Below are positions 20,523 to 30,107 of a DNA stretch of 64,000 bases, in pieces. The stretch is from Enterobacter asburiae (GTDB lineage Bacteria; Pseudomonadota; Gammaproteobacteria; Enterobacterales; Enterobacteriaceae): the NCBI RefSeq assembly GCF_021440515.1, contig NZ_JAKCMV010000007.1, positions 1 through 64,000 of the forward strand. The letters run 5' to 3'. A model generated the notes under the pieces. It was not told where the DNA came from. It made no database searches and saw nothing but the letters and a program-made list of their open reading frames with translations. Each line of letters opens with the position of its first letter. The first letter of the stretch is position 1. Both the position numbers and the translations under genes were made by a program.

Positions 20523-21989
20523 CTAAAGATTTAACGTTTCGATAACGGCCTGACGCGCGCCGCGCTGCACAATTCGCTGATAAGCCTGGCTGACGGCGTC
20601 GACAAACGCCGGGGATTGCGCCAGATCCTGACCGAAGATTTCACTGAGCGACAGCAGGGCGGTGACGCGCGTGTCGTCGCTGCTGGCCTCTACGATTGCG
20701 CGGATCTTTTCGCTGAGCGGATCGCGAACGTCAATCACTTCACCGCGTTCATCCACGCCGCTCGCGTAGCGGATCCAGCCCGCCACGCCCAGCGCCAGCA
20801 GCGGCCATGCGGAGCCACGGGCAAGGTGAACGCGAATGCCGTCGAGCATCCGCTGGGGCAGCTTCTGGCTGCCGTCCATCGCGATTTGCCAGGTGCGGTG
20901 CTGTAGCGCCGGGTTGGCGAAGCGCTCAATCAGGCTGTCGGCGTAGTCCGTTAAATCCACATCGGTGATGCGCAGCGTCGGCGCCTGCTCATCCAGCATC
21001 AGACGGCGTGCCGCCTGGCGGAAATGTTCGTCTTCCATACATTCATTAATATGCGCGTAGCCCGCGAGATAGCCGAGATAAGCCAGGAAAGAGTGGCTGC
21101 CGTTAAGCATCCGCAGTTTCATCTGCTCCCAGGGTAAAACGTCCTGCACCATCTGTACGCCAGCCGCTTCCCACTCCGGGCGTCCGGCAACAAAGTTATC
21201 TTCTACCACCCACTGGATGAACGGCTCGCAGCTGATGGCGCAGGGATCTTCTACCCCCATCTCGCGGGTGATTTCCGCCAGCGAGGCGTCCGTCGCGGCG
21301 GGCACAATTCGGTCGACCATCGTGCCCGGGAAACTGACGTGCGCGCCTATCCAGTCGGCCAGCTCAGCGGAGCGTTTTTGCGCCATCCCCAGCACCGCGT
21401 TTTTCACCACGTGGCCGTTGTCCGGGATGTTATCGCAGGAAAGCACGGTAAACGCCGCCAGGCCGCGCTCGCGGCGGCGGTGGAGGGCCTCGACCAGAAT
21501 ACCGGGTGCGGAATGGGGTTCGGACGGAGTTTCCAGATCGTGAATGATGCGGGCGTTGTTCAGATTCAGCTTTCCGGTGGCCGGGTCGATGCAGTAGCCT
21601 TTTTCGGTGATGGTCAGGGAAACGATGGCCACCTGCGGCTCGCAAAATTTCTCAATAATCGCCGCCAGCGAATCAAGCTTCGCGTTCAGACATTCGTGTA
21701 CCGCGCCCACCACAATCGGCCGATTGCCGTCGGCGCCTTTTTCCAGCACGGTAAACAGGTGGTCTTGCGCGCGCAGCTGGCCCATCAGCACATCGCCGCT
21801 GAACAGACTGATCTCACAGATCCCCCAGTCGCCCCCTTTCGCATTCAGCACGCGGTCGGTTAACAGCGCCTGATGGGCGCGGTGAAATGCGCCAAACCCG
21901 AAGTGAACGATGCGCGAGCGCAGCTGCTGGCGGTCGTAACGCGGCAGCTGGACGTGGGCGGGAAGCGAGGCAGTGGCGATAGTCTTCAT
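20523..21989 (-). CDS. yeiQ: Mannitol dehydrogenase family oxidoreductase YeiQ
   Basis: An NAD-dependent polyol/hexuronate dehydrogenase of the fructuronate reductase/mannitol dehydrogenase family. The 488 residues contain the N-terminal dinucleotide-binding start SRIVHFGFGAFHRAHQALL and the family active-site block KLRMLNGSHSFLAYLGYLAG. The start at 21989 (MKTIATA) matches E. coli YeiQ. Its role is not proven. Here it is divergent from uxuA, which makes fructuronate/mannonate interconversion a reasonable inference. Confidence 0.93.
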   Translation of the reverse strand: MKTIATASLPAHVQLPRYDRQQLRSRIVHFGFGAFHRAHQALLTDRVLNAKGGDWGICEISLFSGDVLMGQLRAQDHLFTVLEKGADGNRPIVVGAVHECLNAKLDSLAAIIEKFCEPQVAIVSLTITEKGYCIDPATGKLNLNNARIIHDLETPSEPHSAPGILVEALHRRRERGLAAFTVLSCDNIPDNGHVVKNAVLGMAQKRSAELADWIGAHVSFPGTMVDRIVPAATDASLAEITREMGVEDPCAISCEPFIQWVVEDNFVAGRPEWEAAGVQMVQDVLPWEQMKLRMLNGSHSFLAYLGYLAGYAHINECMEDEHFRQAARRLMLDEQAPTLRITDVDLTDYADSLIERFANPALQHRTWQIAMDGSQKLPQRMLDGIRVHLARGSAWPLLALGVAGWIRYASGVDERGEVIDVRDPLSEKIRAIVEASSDDTRVTALLSLSEIFGQDLAQSPAFVDAVSQAYQRIVQRGARQAVIETLNL

Positions 21990-22081
21990 TAAATACACAC
22001 CTGATTAACCATTAATTAACAAGGTCAGTGTAAAGTTATATGACAACAAATAAAATTGGTGAGCCGTAAATATCGCCGTTA

Positions 22082-22097
22082 TGTGAGTTTGATCAAT
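22082..22097 (+). promoter_or_regulatory. CRP-binding site upstream of uxuA
   Basis: TGTGA-N6-TCAAT matches the CRP consensus well in its left half. It is centred about 60 bases before the start expected from TTGACC (22115-22120) and TATGGT (22137-22142), a class I activating position. It may also serve yeiQ. Confidence 0.6.
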
Positions 22098-22163
22098 CAA
22101 TGTGCTGCCCTGTATTGACCCTTATTATGAAACATGTATGGTAGTCGTCATTGCACAAACACA

Positions 22164-22180
22164 TATTGGTATAACAACTT
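22164..22180 (+). promoter_or_regulatory. UxuR/ExuR-type operator before uxuA
   Basis: The segment ATTGGTATAACAACTT resembles the GntR-family hexuronate operator core ATTGGTATACCAAT, imperfect in the right half. It lies just downstream of the predicted promoter and 15 bases before the ATG, where a repressor would block transcription. Confidence 0.55.
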
Positions 22181-22194
22181 TAGAGGGTGAGACA

Positions 22195-23385
22195 ATGGAA
22201 CAAACCTGGCGTTGGTACGGGCCAAACGATCCGGTTTCTCTTAATGATGTGCGTCAGGCTGGCGCAACGGGCGTTGTCACGGCGCTGCACCATATTCCTA
22301 ACGGTCAGGTGTGGCCGGTTGAGGAGATCAAAGCGCGTCAGGCGCTGCTGGCTGAAAAAGGGCTGACCTGGTCGGTCGTCGAAAGCATTCCGGTTCATGA
22401 AGAGATCAAAACCCGTTCCGGTGAATGTGACGCCTGGATCGCCAACTATCAGCAGAGCATTCGCAACCTGGCGGCCTGCGGGATCGACACGGTTTGCTAT
22501 AACTTCATGCCGATTCTGGACTGGACGCGTACCGACCTGGAATACCAGCTGCCGGACGGCTCAAAAGCGCTGCGCTTTGACCAGATAGCCTTTGCGGCAT
22601 TCGAGCTGCACATCCTCAAGCGCGAAGGCGCGGCGGCGGATTACACCGACGAAGAGCAGCAGCAGGCGCTGGCGTGGTTCAACGCGGCGAGCGAGACTGA
22701 CATCGAAAAACTGACCCGCAATATTATTGCTGGCCTGCCGGGTGCGGAAGAGGGCTATACCCTGGATCAGTTCCGCGCGCGTCTGGCGGAATACGGCAAT
22801 ATCGATAAAAACCAGCTTCGCGAAAACATGGCCCACTTCCTGCGCGCCATCGTGCCGGTAGCGGAAGAGGCGGGCGTGCGGCTGGCGGTTCACCCGGACG
22901 ATCCTCCGCGTCCTATCCTCGGCCTGCCGCGTATCGTGTCGACGATTGAAGATATGCAGTGGCTGAAAGAGACCGTTAACAGCATCTATAACGGCTTTAC
23001 CATGTGTACCGGCTCCTACGGCGTGCGCGCCGATAACGACCTGGTGCGGATGATTGAAACCTTCGGCGACCGTATTCACTTCACGCACCTGCGCGCAACG
23101 TGCCGTGAAGAGAATCCAAAAACCTTCCACGAAGCCGCTCACCTGACCGGTGATGTGAATATGGTGGCGGTGGTTGACGCGATCCTCTCTGAAGAGAAGC
23201 GTCGTAAGGAGGCCGGGGATCTGCGTCCTATCCCGTTCCGTCCGGATCACGGTCATCAGATGCTTGACGATCTGCGTAAGAAAACCAACCCTGGCTATTC
23301 GGCGATTGGCCGCCTGAAAGGGATGGCGGAAGTGCGCGGCGTGGAGCTGGCGCTGAAGATGACGAAATATCCTGAGCTTCTTTAA
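22195..23385 (+). CDS. uxuA: D-mannonate dehydratase
   Basis: UxuA dehydrates D-mannonate to 2-keto-3-deoxygluconate in the hexuronate pathway, using a divalent metal in a TIM-barrel active site. The 396 residues begin [20 protein letters not shown], nearly identical to E. coli UxuA. Metal/active-site segments [23 protein letters not shown] and [10 protein letters not shown] are present. I chose the ATG at 22195, preceded by GAGGGTGAG, over the frame-initial codon at 22102. In E. coli K-12 uxuA lies in uxuAB elsewhere; here it faces yeiQ with about 200 bases of shared control region. Confidence 0.95.
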   Translation: MEQTWRWYGPNDPVSLNDVRQAGATGVVTALHHIPNGQVWPVEEIKARQALLAEKGLTWSVVESIPVHEEIKTRSGECDAWIANYQQSIRNLAACGIDTVCYNFMPILDWTRTDLEYQLPDGSKALRFDQIAFAAFELHILKREGAAADYTDEEQQQALAWFNAASETDIEKLTRNIIAGLPGAEEGYTLDQFRARLAEYGNIDKNQLRENMAHFLRAIVPVAEEAGVRLAVHPDDPPRPILGLPRIVSTIEDMQWLKETVNSIYNGFTMCTGSYGVRADNDLVRMIETFGDRIHFTHLRATCREENPKTFHEAAHLTGDVNMVAVVDAILSEEKRRKEAGDLRPIPFRPDHGHQMLDDLRKKTNPGYSAIGRLKGMAEVRGVELALKMTKYPELL

Positions 23386-23393
23386 GCTCTGTC

Positions 23394-23423
23394 GCCCGGT
23401 GGCGCAAGCTTACCGGGCCTACA
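23394..23423. repeat. REP element
   Basis: A palindromic unit, GCCCGGTGGCGCAAGCTTAC then CGGGCCTACA, typical of enterobacterial REP sequences. It is paired with the inverted copy at 23456-23490. Confidence 0.85.
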
Positions 23424-23425
23424 AA

Positions 23426-23449
23426 AAAACCGGCCTGAGAGCCGGTTTT
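23426..23449. terminator. Terminator between uxuA and yeiP
   Basis: AAAACCGGC and GCCGGTTTT form a perfect 9-bp stem around a 6-base loop, flanked by A and T runs. It lies between two inverted REP units and can stop both convergent genes. Confidence 0.88.
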
Positions 23450-23455
23450 CGTGTT

Positions 23456-23490
23456 TTTGTAGGTCGGGTAAGGCGAAGCCGCCACCCGAC
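23456..23490. repeat. REP element, inverted partner
   Basis: TTTTGTAGGTCGGGTAAGGC followed by GAAGCCGCCACCCGACA. With 23394-23423 it makes a BIME-like pair around the terminator. A nearly identical unit recurs at 52627-52660. Confidence 0.85.
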
Positions 23491-23500
23491 ACATGACCAA

Positions 23501-24073
23501 TTAGTCAGCACGACCCATATAGCGTTTTTCTTCGATATGGATACGAATTTTCTCGCCCGCTGACAGGTATTCAGGTACCTGAACAACCAGGCCCGTGGTC
23601 AGGGTGGCTGGCTTGTTGCGTGCGCTTGCTGACGCGCCTTTGATGCCCGGCGCTGTGTCAACGATTTCCAGATCGACGGTCTGCGGCAGTTCGAGCGCCA
23701 GCAGCACGCCGTCCCAGGTCAGGACCTGCATGTCCGGCATCCCGCCTTCAGGAATGAACAGCAGCTCTTCTTCAATCTGATCTTTGGTAAAGATGTACGG
23801 GGTATAGTCTTCTTTATCCATGAACACATATTCGTTGCCGTCGATGTACGAGAAATCAACGTAGCGACGGGTCAGGGTCACGGTATCGACGATATCGTCG
23901 CCTTTGAAGCGCTCTTCCACCTTCAGACCGGTGCGAACATCGGCAAAACGCATTTTGTACAGCGTTGCTGCACCACGGGCGCTCGGGGCCTGAATATCGA
24001 TATCTTTCACAATCAGCAGCTTGCCGTTGTAATTCAGTACCATACCTTTCTTAATTTCGTTCGCTCTTGGCAT
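23501..24073 (-). CDS. yeiP: Elongation factor P-like protein YeiP (EfpL)
   Basis: A paralogue of EF-P that relieves ribosome stalling at polyproline and some other sequences. The 190 residues have the three beta-barrel domains of the family. The tip loop reads [13 protein letters not shown] with Arg at residue 33, where EF-P has its modified Lys, as in EfpL. The ATG at 24073 gives [20 protein letters not shown] and sits 8 bases after AGGAT. Longer in-frame starts would add an unrelated tail. Confidence 0.96.
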   Translation of the reverse strand: MPRANEIKKGMVLNYNGKLLIVKDIDIQAPSARGAATLYKMRFADVRTGLKVEERFKGDDIVDTVTLTRRYVDFSYIDGNEYVFMDKEDYTPYIFTKDQIEEELLFIPEGGMPDMQVLTWDGVLLALELPQTVDLEIVDTAPGIKGASASARNKPATLTTGLVVQVPEYLSAGEKIRIHIEEKRYMGRAD

Positions 24074-24237
24074 TGCAATAATCCTGTCTACGGGAGGTAA
24101 AAAATATCGCGCCAAATTACTCGTGCGCGCGCGTTCAGGCAAGTGGAATTCGTGGCTTTTGCTATCAATACATAAAAGGTGTTACTGTGCGCGCCACGCC
24201 CGATTGAGCGGGTATCCGTTGCCAGAAGAGAGCTCTT

Positions 24238-24492
24238 ATGGATTGCCGCCCGGACTGCGGTGCCTGCTGTACCGCACCGTCCATTTCAAGCCCCATTCCT
24301 GGGATGCCGGAGGGCAAACCTGCCAACACGCGCTGCGTTCAGCTTTCTGACAACAACCTGTGCCTGATTTTTGGCTCGCCGCTGCGCCCGAAAGTGTGCG
24401 CCGGTTTACAGCCATCGGCTGAAATGTGCGGCACCACGCGGGCGCAGGCGATAACCTGGCTTCTTGAGCTGGAATCGCTTACCGCGCCCTAA
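24238..24492 (+). CDS. yeiW: Cysteine-rich UPF0153 family protein YeiW
   Basis: An 84-residue protein with eight cysteines, including the N-terminal cluster CRPDCGACC and later CVQL, CLIF, VCAG and MCGT. This is the pattern of the CxxCxxCC zinc/iron-chelating family. Its function is unknown. It starts at ATG 24238 after AGAGAG. Its stop overlaps the convergent setB stop by four bases. Confidence 0.92.
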   Translation: MDCRPDCGACCTAPSISSPIPGMPEGKPANTRCVQLSDNNLCLIFGSPLRPKVCAGLQPSAEMCGTTRAQAITWLLELESLTAP

Positions 24493-25670
24493 ACATCCTT
24501 AATGCGCGTCAGGCACGATATCGTCAGCACGCACATCCCCAGTGCAATCCAGAAGACCGTGTGATAGTTCCAGATTTCAGCGACCACGCCAGCCATTGAA
24601 CCGGCAATAATCCAGCCCACGCGGGTGGTATTAGTATAAAGGGTGGTGGCAGAGCCTGCCTGGCCCGGCATCAGATCCTGGAAGTAGAGCATCCCGATCC
24701 CGGCGAGAATACCGATATAGATGGCGTTCAGCAGCTGTAAAGCCAGCAGCAGCGCTGGCGTATGCACGGTTAACATGCCCACGTAGAACAGCAGTCCGGC
24801 GACGGCCGCGATACGCATCAAAAAACGCTTCCCGAAGCGCTTCGCGTAATAGCCCGCAATCAGCATGGTCGGGATCTCAAGCCCCGCGGCGGTGCCCATC
24901 ATAATCCCGGCCAGCTTTTCCGGCAGATGCAGCTCATCAATAATAAACAGCGGCATATTGATGATGTACAGGCTGTTGGTGCCCCACATCAGCGTACAAA
25001 TAATGAATAGCAGCAGCGCATCGCGGCGGTTACGGCGCGGGGCTTCCAGCGTGCCGGTCGCAAGCTTTGGCTCTTTGCGCATTGTCGGCAGAAAGAACCA
25101 CACCATTGCGCCGCACACCACAAAGGCAACTGCCGCGCTCAGGTACATCACCGTGAAGCCAAAGCCCATCGCCAGCGCGTAGGCCAGCGGGGGGCCAATC
25201 ACCCAGGCCAGCGACACCTGCGCGCGCAGAATCGAGCTGAACATCACCGCTTCACGCCCGGTACGGTCTGCGTGCTCGCGGGCGAGGGCAAACATCTGCG
25301 GGTTTGCCGTCGAGCCAAAGCTGCTCAGGAACACGCCGACAAACAGTAAAATAAAGTAGTTACGGTTCCAGGCGAACAGCAGACAGGCGAAAACGCCGAG
25401 CAGGCAGCAGAAGACGATCAGGCTTTTACGGTCGCCTTTGCGGTCGGAGCGTCCGGCCAGAAACTGGCTGACCAGGATGCCGATAATGGCGCTTCCGGTA
25501 AAGAAAAAGCCGACCATCGCCGGGCGGGCATGGACTTCGTTCGTCAGAAACAGGCTTAGCGTTGGTGTTTGTAACGCACCGGCAATACCGGTGAGGAAGG
25601 CAACAATCAAAAACGCCGTTGACGTCAAATCAAATGGCTTTGGTGAGGCGGCAGCGGGGGTGTTGTGCAT
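24489..25670 (-). CDS. setB: Sugar efflux transporter SetB (MFS)
   Basis: SetB exports lactose, glucose and related sugars. The 393-residue form starting at 25670 ([15 protein letters not shown]) aligns with E. coli SetB; an ATG two codons upstream is equally possible. Twelve hydrophobic spans are visible, with motif-A-like [11 protein letters not shown] between spans 2 and 3. It is divergent from fruB and shares the 370-base control region. Confidence 0.95.
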   Translation of the reverse strand: MHNTPAAASPKPFDLTSTAFLIVAFLTGIAGALQTPTLSLFLTNEVHARPAMVGFFFTGSAIIGILVSQFLAGRSDRKGDRKSLIVFCCLLGVFACLLFAWNRNYFILLFVGVFLSSFGSTANPQMFALAREHADRTGREAVMFSSILRAQVSLAWVIGPPLAYALAMGFGFTVMYLSAAVAFVVCGAMVWFFLPTMRKEPKLATGTLEAPRRNRRDALLLFIICTLMWGTNSLYIINMPLFIIDELHLPEKLAGIMMGTAAGLEIPTMLIAGYYAKRFGKRFLMRIAAVAGLLFYVGMLTVHTPALLLALQLLNAIYIGILAGIGMLYFQDLMPGQAGSATTLYTNTTRVGWIIAGSMAGVVAEIWNYHTVFWIALGMCVLTISCLTRIKDV

Positions 25671-25939
25671 GTTCAAATATCAGTGATTGCTTGAGTGTCG
25701 CGGAGTTTACGCCGCTTGTCAGAAAATAAACAGGCGGTGCGGTCAAATTCCCCACAAAAAATCAAAATGGCATTTCAAAACGAGTTCACAAGCTGAATCT
25801 TGCTGAAAGTTATCTGCTGACGCGCTTGCGTCCTTCAGCAAATGTTGTCCATCCGTTGAGGAAATGTGCTGCACTTCTAAATTCTGAACAGCCGTTTGTA
25901 ACTTTTCTTGCAAGGTTCAGCAGAAAGAGCAAGACTTCT

Positions 25940-25953
25940 TGAAACGTTTCAGC
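25940..25953 (-). promoter_or_regulatory. Cra (FruR) operator 1 of fruBKA
   Basis: TGAAACGTTTCAGC, read on the minus strand GCTGAAACGTTTCA, matches the Cra consensus exactly. It sits about 90 bases before fruB. Confidence 0.85.
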
Positions 25954-26004
25954 GCTACCTTGTTTTGACTAACTGAGCAGGTTAGCGCATTTTTTCTCAA
26001 TTAA

Positions 26005-26018
26005 GCTGAAACGATTCA
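26005..26018 (+). promoter_or_regulatory. Cra (FruR) operator 2 of fruBKA
   Basis: GCTGAAACGATTCA is a classical Cra site, 22 bases before the fruB ATG. Two Cra sites in this arrangement are the known fru operon control: repression by Cra, relieved by fructose 1-phosphate. Confidence 0.88.
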
Positions 26019-26040
26019 AGTTCAGCAGGAGAGGAGAACC

Positions 26041-27171
26041 ATGTTCCAGTTATCTGTTCAGGATATTCACCCAGGCGAACACGCCGGGAATAAAGAAGAG
26101 GCCATTCGCCAGGTTGCTGCCGCTCTCGTTCAGGCAGGCAACGTGGCTGACGGCTACGTTAACGGGATGCTTGCGCGCGAGCAGCAGACCTCCACTTTCC
26201 TCGGCAACGGTATCGCTATCCCGCACGGCACCACCGACACCCGCGACCAGGTGCTGAAAACCGGCGTTCAGGTTTATCAGTTCCCGCAGGGCGTGACGTG
26301 GGGCGAGGGCCAGGTCGCGTATGTGGCTATCGGTATCGCCGCGAGCAGCGACGAACACCTGGGCCTCCTGCGTCAGCTGACGCACGTGCTGAGCGATGAT
26401 TCCGTAGCGGAACAGCTGAAAACCGCGACCACCGCAGAAGAGCTGCGCGCGCTGCTGATGGGCGAAAAACAGAGCGAAGCGCTGAAGCTGGATAACGAAA
26501 CGCTGACGCTGGACGTCACGGCATCGGATCTGGTGACCTTGCAGGCGCTGAACGCGGGCCGTCTGAAAGAGGCCGGCGCTGCGGATGCGGCGTTTGTGGC
26601 GCACGTGATTAACGACAAACCGCTGAACCTCGGTCAGGGCATCTGGCTGAACGACAGCGCTGAAGGCAACCTGCGCAGCGCCGTGGCGGTAAGCCGCGCT
26701 GCGACCGCCTTCGACGTGGACGGCGAGCGCGCTGCCCTGCTCGTGACCGTTGCCATGAACGACGACCAGCCGGTTGCGGTGCTGAAGCGCCTGAGCGACC
26801 TGCTGCTGGCAAACAAAGCTGAAAAACTGCTGACCGCAGATGCCGCAACCGTGCTGGCGCTGCTGACCAGCGACGACGCGCTGACCGACGACGTGCTGAA
26901 CGCCGAGTTTGTGGTGCGTAACGAACACGGCCTGCACGCTCGTCCGGGCACGATGCTGGTTAACACCATTAAACAATTCTCAAGCGACATCACCGTCACC
27001 AACCTCGACGGCTCAGGCAAACCGGCTAACGGCCGCAGCCTGATGAAGGTTGTCGCGCTGGGCGTGAAGAAGGGCCACCGTCTGCGCTTCACCGCGCAGG
27101 GGCCTGATGCTGAACAGGCGCTGAAGGCGATTGGCGATGCTATCGCGGCAGGTCTTGGGGAGGGCGCATAA
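26041..27171 (+). CDS. fruB: Fructose PTS EIIA-HPr fusion protein (FPr)
   Basis: FruB passes phosphate to the fructose permease FruA. The 376 residues contain an EIIA domain with phospho-His62 ([13 protein letters not shown]), a middle domain, and a C-terminal HPr-like domain with phospho-His299 ([10 protein letters not shown]), at the same positions as in E. coli. The ATG at 26041 follows a strong AGGAGAGGAGAACC. Its stop overlaps the fruK start. Confidence 0.97.
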   Translation: MFQLSVQDIHPGEHAGNKEEAIRQVAAALVQAGNVADGYVNGMLAREQQTSTFLGNGIAIPHGTTDTRDQVLKTGVQVYQFPQGVTWGEGQVAYVAIGIAASSDEHLGLLRQLTHVLSDDSVAEQLKTATTAEELRALLMGEKQSEALKLDNETLTLDVTASDLVTLQALNAGRLKEAGAADAAFVAHVINDKPLNLGQGIWLNDSAEGNLRSAVAVSRAATAFDVDGERAALLVTVAMNDDQPVAVLKRLSDLLLANKAEKLLTADAATVLALLTSDDALTDDVLNAEFVVRNEHGLHARPGTMLVNTIKQFSSDITVTNLDGSGKPANGRSLMKVVALGVKKGHRLRFTAQGPDAEQALKAIGDAIAAGLGEGA

Positions 27172-28109
27172 TGAGCAGACGTGTTGCGACTATTACGCTG
27201 AACCCGGCCTACGACCTGGTGGGCTTTTGCCCGGAAATTGAGCGCGGCGAAGTAAACCTCGTGCGCACCACGGGCCTTCATGCTGCCGGTAAAGGGATTA
27301 ACGTTGCGAAAGTGCTCAAAGATCTCGGTATCGACGTCACCGTAGGCGGCTTCCTCGGTAAAGATAACCAGGACGGCTTCCAGCAGCTGTTCAGCGAGCT
27401 GGGCATTGCGAACCGTTTCCAGGTGGTGCAGGGCCGTACCCGTATTAACGTCAAGCTGACCGAGAAAGACGGTGAAGTGACTGACCTGAACTTCTCCGGC
27501 TTCGAAGTGACTCCGGCAGACTGGGAGCGTTTTGTAACCGACTCCCTGAGCTGGCTGGGTCAGTTCGATATGGTTTGCGTCAGCGGCAGCCTGCCGTCCG
27601 GCGTCAGCCCGGAAGCCTTCACCGACTGGATGACCCGTCTGCGCAGCCAGTGCCCGTGCATCATCTTCGACAGCAGCCGCGACGCGCTGGTTGCCGGTCT
27701 GAAAGCCGCGCCGTGGCTGGTTAAGCCAAATCGTCGCGAGCTGGAGATCTGGGCTGGCCGTAAGCTGCCAGAATTAAAAGATGTGATTGAAGCTGCCCAC
27801 GCGCTGCGCGAGCAGGGTATCGCCCACGTGGTGATCTCCCTTGGCGCGGAAGGTGCGCTGTGGGTTAACGCCTCCGGCGAGTGGATTGCCAAGCCGCCAT
27901 CGGTTGAAGTTGTTAGCACCGTCGGCGCCGGGGATTCCATGGTTGGCGGCCTGATTTACGGCCTGCTGATGCGTGAATCCAGCGAACATACCTTGCGTCT
28001 TGCCACCGCCGTGGCTGCCCTGGCGGTGAGCCAGAGCAACGTCGGCATTACCGATCGTCCACAGTTGGCCGCGATGATGGCGCGCGTTGACTTGAAACCC
28101 TTTAACTAA
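27171..28109 (+). CDS. fruK: 1-phosphofructokinase
   Basis: FruK phosphorylates fructose 1-phosphate to fructose 1,6-bisphosphate. This is a 312-residue PfkB-family protein with the substrate motif AAGKGINVAKVL near residues 37-48 and the catalytic GAGDSMVGG near 250. The start at 27171 overlaps the fruB stop by one base, so translation is coupled; fruA follows after 16 bases. Confidence 0.97.
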   Translation: MSRRVATITLNPAYDLVGFCPEIERGEVNLVRTTGLHAAGKGINVAKVLKDLGIDVTVGGFLGKDNQDGFQQLFSELGIANRFQVVQGRTRINVKLTEKDGEVTDLNFSGFEVTPADWERFVTDSLSWLGQFDMVCVSGSLPSGVSPEAFTDWMTRLRSQCPCIIFDSSRDALVAGLKAAPWLVKPNRRELEIWAGRKLPELKDVIEAAHALREQGIAHVVISLGAEGALWVNASGEWIAKPPSVEVVSTVGAGDSMVGGLIYGLLMRESSEHTLRLATAVAALAVSQSNVGITDRPQLAAMMARVDLKPFN

Positions 28110-28125
28110 CAGCAGGAGAGGCATA

Positions 28126-29820
28126 ATGAAAACGCTGCTGATCATTGACTCCGGTCTGGGACAGGCTCGCGCCTATATGGCGAAAACCTTACTGGGCGCG
28201 GCTGCAAGCAAAGCACATCTGGAATTTATCGATAATCCGGGCGATGCCGAAATGGCGATTGTTCTGGGCGATAGCGTTCCGGCAGACAATGCACTGAACG
28301 GCAAGAAAGTGTGGCTGGGCGATATCAATCGCGCGGTGGCGCACCCTGAACTGTTCCTGAGCGAAGCAAAAGGCCACGCGTCCGTCTACAGCGCGCCTGT
28401 GGCTGCGGCTCCGGTGGCGGCTTCTGGTCCAAAACGCGTGGTGGCGGTAACGGCATGTCCTACGGGCGTGGCGCATACCTTTATGGCGGCTGAAGCCATT
28501 GAAACCGAAGCGAAAAAACGCGGCTGGTGGGTAAAAGTTGAAACCCGCGGCTCCGTGGGCGCAGGCAACGCAATCACCCCGGAAGAGGTGGCTGAAGCGG
28601 ATCTGGTTATCGTGGCGGCGGATATCGAAGTTGACCTGGCGAAATTTGCCGGTAAGCCGATGTACCGCACCTCTACGGGTCTGGCACTGAAAAAGACGGC
28701 GCAGGAGTTTGATAAAGCGCTGGCAGAAGCTAAGCCGTATCAGGCAGCGGGTAAAGCGCAGACGGCAACCGAAGGCAAGAAAGAGTCTGCGGGTGCCTAT
28801 CGTCACCTGCTGACCGGCGTGTCTTATATGCTGCCGATGGTGGTGGCGGGCGGCCTGTGTATCGCGCTCTCCTTCGCATTCGGTATTGAAGCCTTTAAAG
28901 AGCAGGGCACGCTGGCCGCGGCGCTGATGCAGATCGGTGGCGGTTCCGCCTTCGCGCTGATGGTCCCGGTTCTGGCTGGTTTTATTGCGTTCTCCATCGC
29001 TGACCGTCCGGGTCTGACCCCGGGTCTGATCGGCGGTATGCTGGCGGTGAGCACCGGCTCCGGCTTTATCGGCGGTATCATTGCGGGCTTCCTGGCGGGT
29101 TATGTCGCGAAGCTTATCAGCTCGAAGCTGAAACTGCCGCAGAGTATGGAAGCGCTGAAGCCTATCCTTATCATCCCGCTGATCTCCAGCCTGGTGGTGG
29201 GTCTGGCCATGATTTACCTCATCGGTAAACCCGTTGCGGGCATTCTGGAAGGCCTGACGCACTGGCTGCAAACCATGGGTACAGCGAACGCGGTACTGCT
29301 GGGTGCAATCCTCGGCGGCATGATGTGTACCGATATGGGTGGCCCGGTGAACAAAGCCGCTTACGCCTTTGGCGTGGGTCTGCTGAGTACCCAAACCTAC
29401 GCACCGATGGCCGCTATCATGGCTGCGGGCATGGTACCGCCGCTGGCGCTGGGTCTGGCAACAATCATTGCGCGTCGCAAGTTCGACAAAGCGCAGCAGG
29501 AAGGCGGTAAAGCCGCGCTGGTGCTGGGCCTGTGCTTCATCACCGAAGGTGCGATTCCGTTTGCCGCGCGTGACCCAATGCGCGTACTGCCTTGCTGTAT
29601 CGTTGGTGGCGCGGTAACAGGCGCTATCTCTATGGCGGTTGGCGCGAAGCTGATGGCACCGCACGGTGGCCTGTTCGTTCTGCTGATCCCTGGCGCAATC
29701 ACCCCGGTTCTGGGTTACCTGCTGGCGATTATTGTCGGTACGCTGGTCGCAGGCTTGTCCTACGCCGTGCTGAAACGTCCGGAAGTGGACGCAGCCGCTG
29801 CGGCAGCAAAAGCCGCGTAA
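28126..29820 (+). CDS. fruA: Fructose PTS permease EIIBC
   Basis: FruA imports fructose and phosphorylates it to fructose 1-phosphate. The 564 residues hold a duplicated EIIB' domain (1-85), an Ala/Pro-rich linker, the active EIIB domain with phospho-Cys111 (VTACPTGVAHTFMAAEA), and a polytopic EIIC domain from about 225 containing GGMMCTDMGGPVNKAAY and TEGAIPFAARDP. It is the last gene of fruBKA and is closed by a strong terminator. Confidence 0.97.
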   Translation: MKTLLIIDSGLGQARAYMAKTLLGAAASKAHLEFIDNPGDAEMAIVLGDSVPADNALNGKKVWLGDINRAVAHPELFLSEAKGHASVYSAPVAAAPVAASGPKRVVAVTACPTGVAHTFMAAEAIETEAKKRGWWVKVETRGSVGAGNAITPEEVAEADLVIVAADIEVDLAKFAGKPMYRTSTGLALKKTAQEFDKALAEAKPYQAAGKAQTATEGKKESAGAYRHLLTGVSYMLPMVVAGGLCIALSFAFGIEAFKEQGTLAAALMQIGGGSAFALMVPVLAGFIAFSIADRPGLTPGLIGGMLAVSTGSGFIGGIIAGFLAGYVAKLISSKLKLPQSMEALKPILIIPLISSLVVGLAMIYLIGKPVAGILEGLTHWLQTMGTANAVLLGAILGGMMCTDMGGPVNKAAYAFGVGLLSTQTYAPMAAIMAAGMVPPLALGLATIIARRKFDKAQQEGGKAALVLGLCFITEGAIPFAARDPMRVLPCCIVGGAVTGAISMAVGAKLMAPHGGLFVLLIPGAITPVLGYLLAIIVGTLVAGLSYAVLKRPEVDAAAAAAKAA

Positions 29821-29834
29821 GTTCATACCTCTTC

Positions 29835-29866
29835 AAAAGGGCAGAGATTTCTCTGCCCTTTTTTAT
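29835..29866 (+). terminator. Terminator of the fru operon
   Basis: AAAAGGGCAGAGA and TCTCTGCCCTTTT pair perfectly across a very short loop and are followed by T residues. It begins 15 bases after the fruA stop. Confidence 0.92.
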
Positions 29867-30001
29867 CTCTGCATTTTGTGCCCTGCCTCGCAATTTTATT
29901 TTCCCTGTTTAACTGTATCCATAAAAAATTGTGACTCTGTTCATATCTATTTGCTTTGGCGCTTGTCGACGGATTTACTTTACTCAAAACACGCATATTA
30001 T

Positions 30002-30031
30002 GAGCACGTGTTCGCAGGTGAACATGTGCTC
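30002..30031 (+). promoter_or_regulatory. Long dyad upstream of psuK, candidate operator
   Basis: GAGCACGTGTTC (30002-30013) and GAACATGTGCTC (30020-30031) are inverted with one mismatch in 12 around a 6-base spacer. It is 77 bases before the psuK start, a position expected for a dimeric regulator of the pseudouridine operon. The regulator is not identified. Confidence 0.55.
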
Positions 30032-30107
30032 TAAAAGTTATTGGATGTTGTCGTAAATATTCTTAACTAACTCATTTTTATGGCCGTTTATTGCCAGAGG
30101 ATGTGCT

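Larger units (their letters stand above)
25671..26040. other. 370-base control region between setB and fruB
   Basis: No gene seen. It holds the two Cra operators described separately. An imperfect inverted repeat (TTGCTGAAAG at 25800-25809 against CCTTCAGCAA at 25832-25841) has no assigned role. The fruB promoter should lie between the Cra sites. Confidence 0.6.

Noticed and set aside
28189..29826. 545-codon minus-strand frame opposite fruA
   Set aside because: It is the antisense of a highly expressed PTS gene with biased codons; the product is His/Arg/Gln-rich with no recognisable domain.
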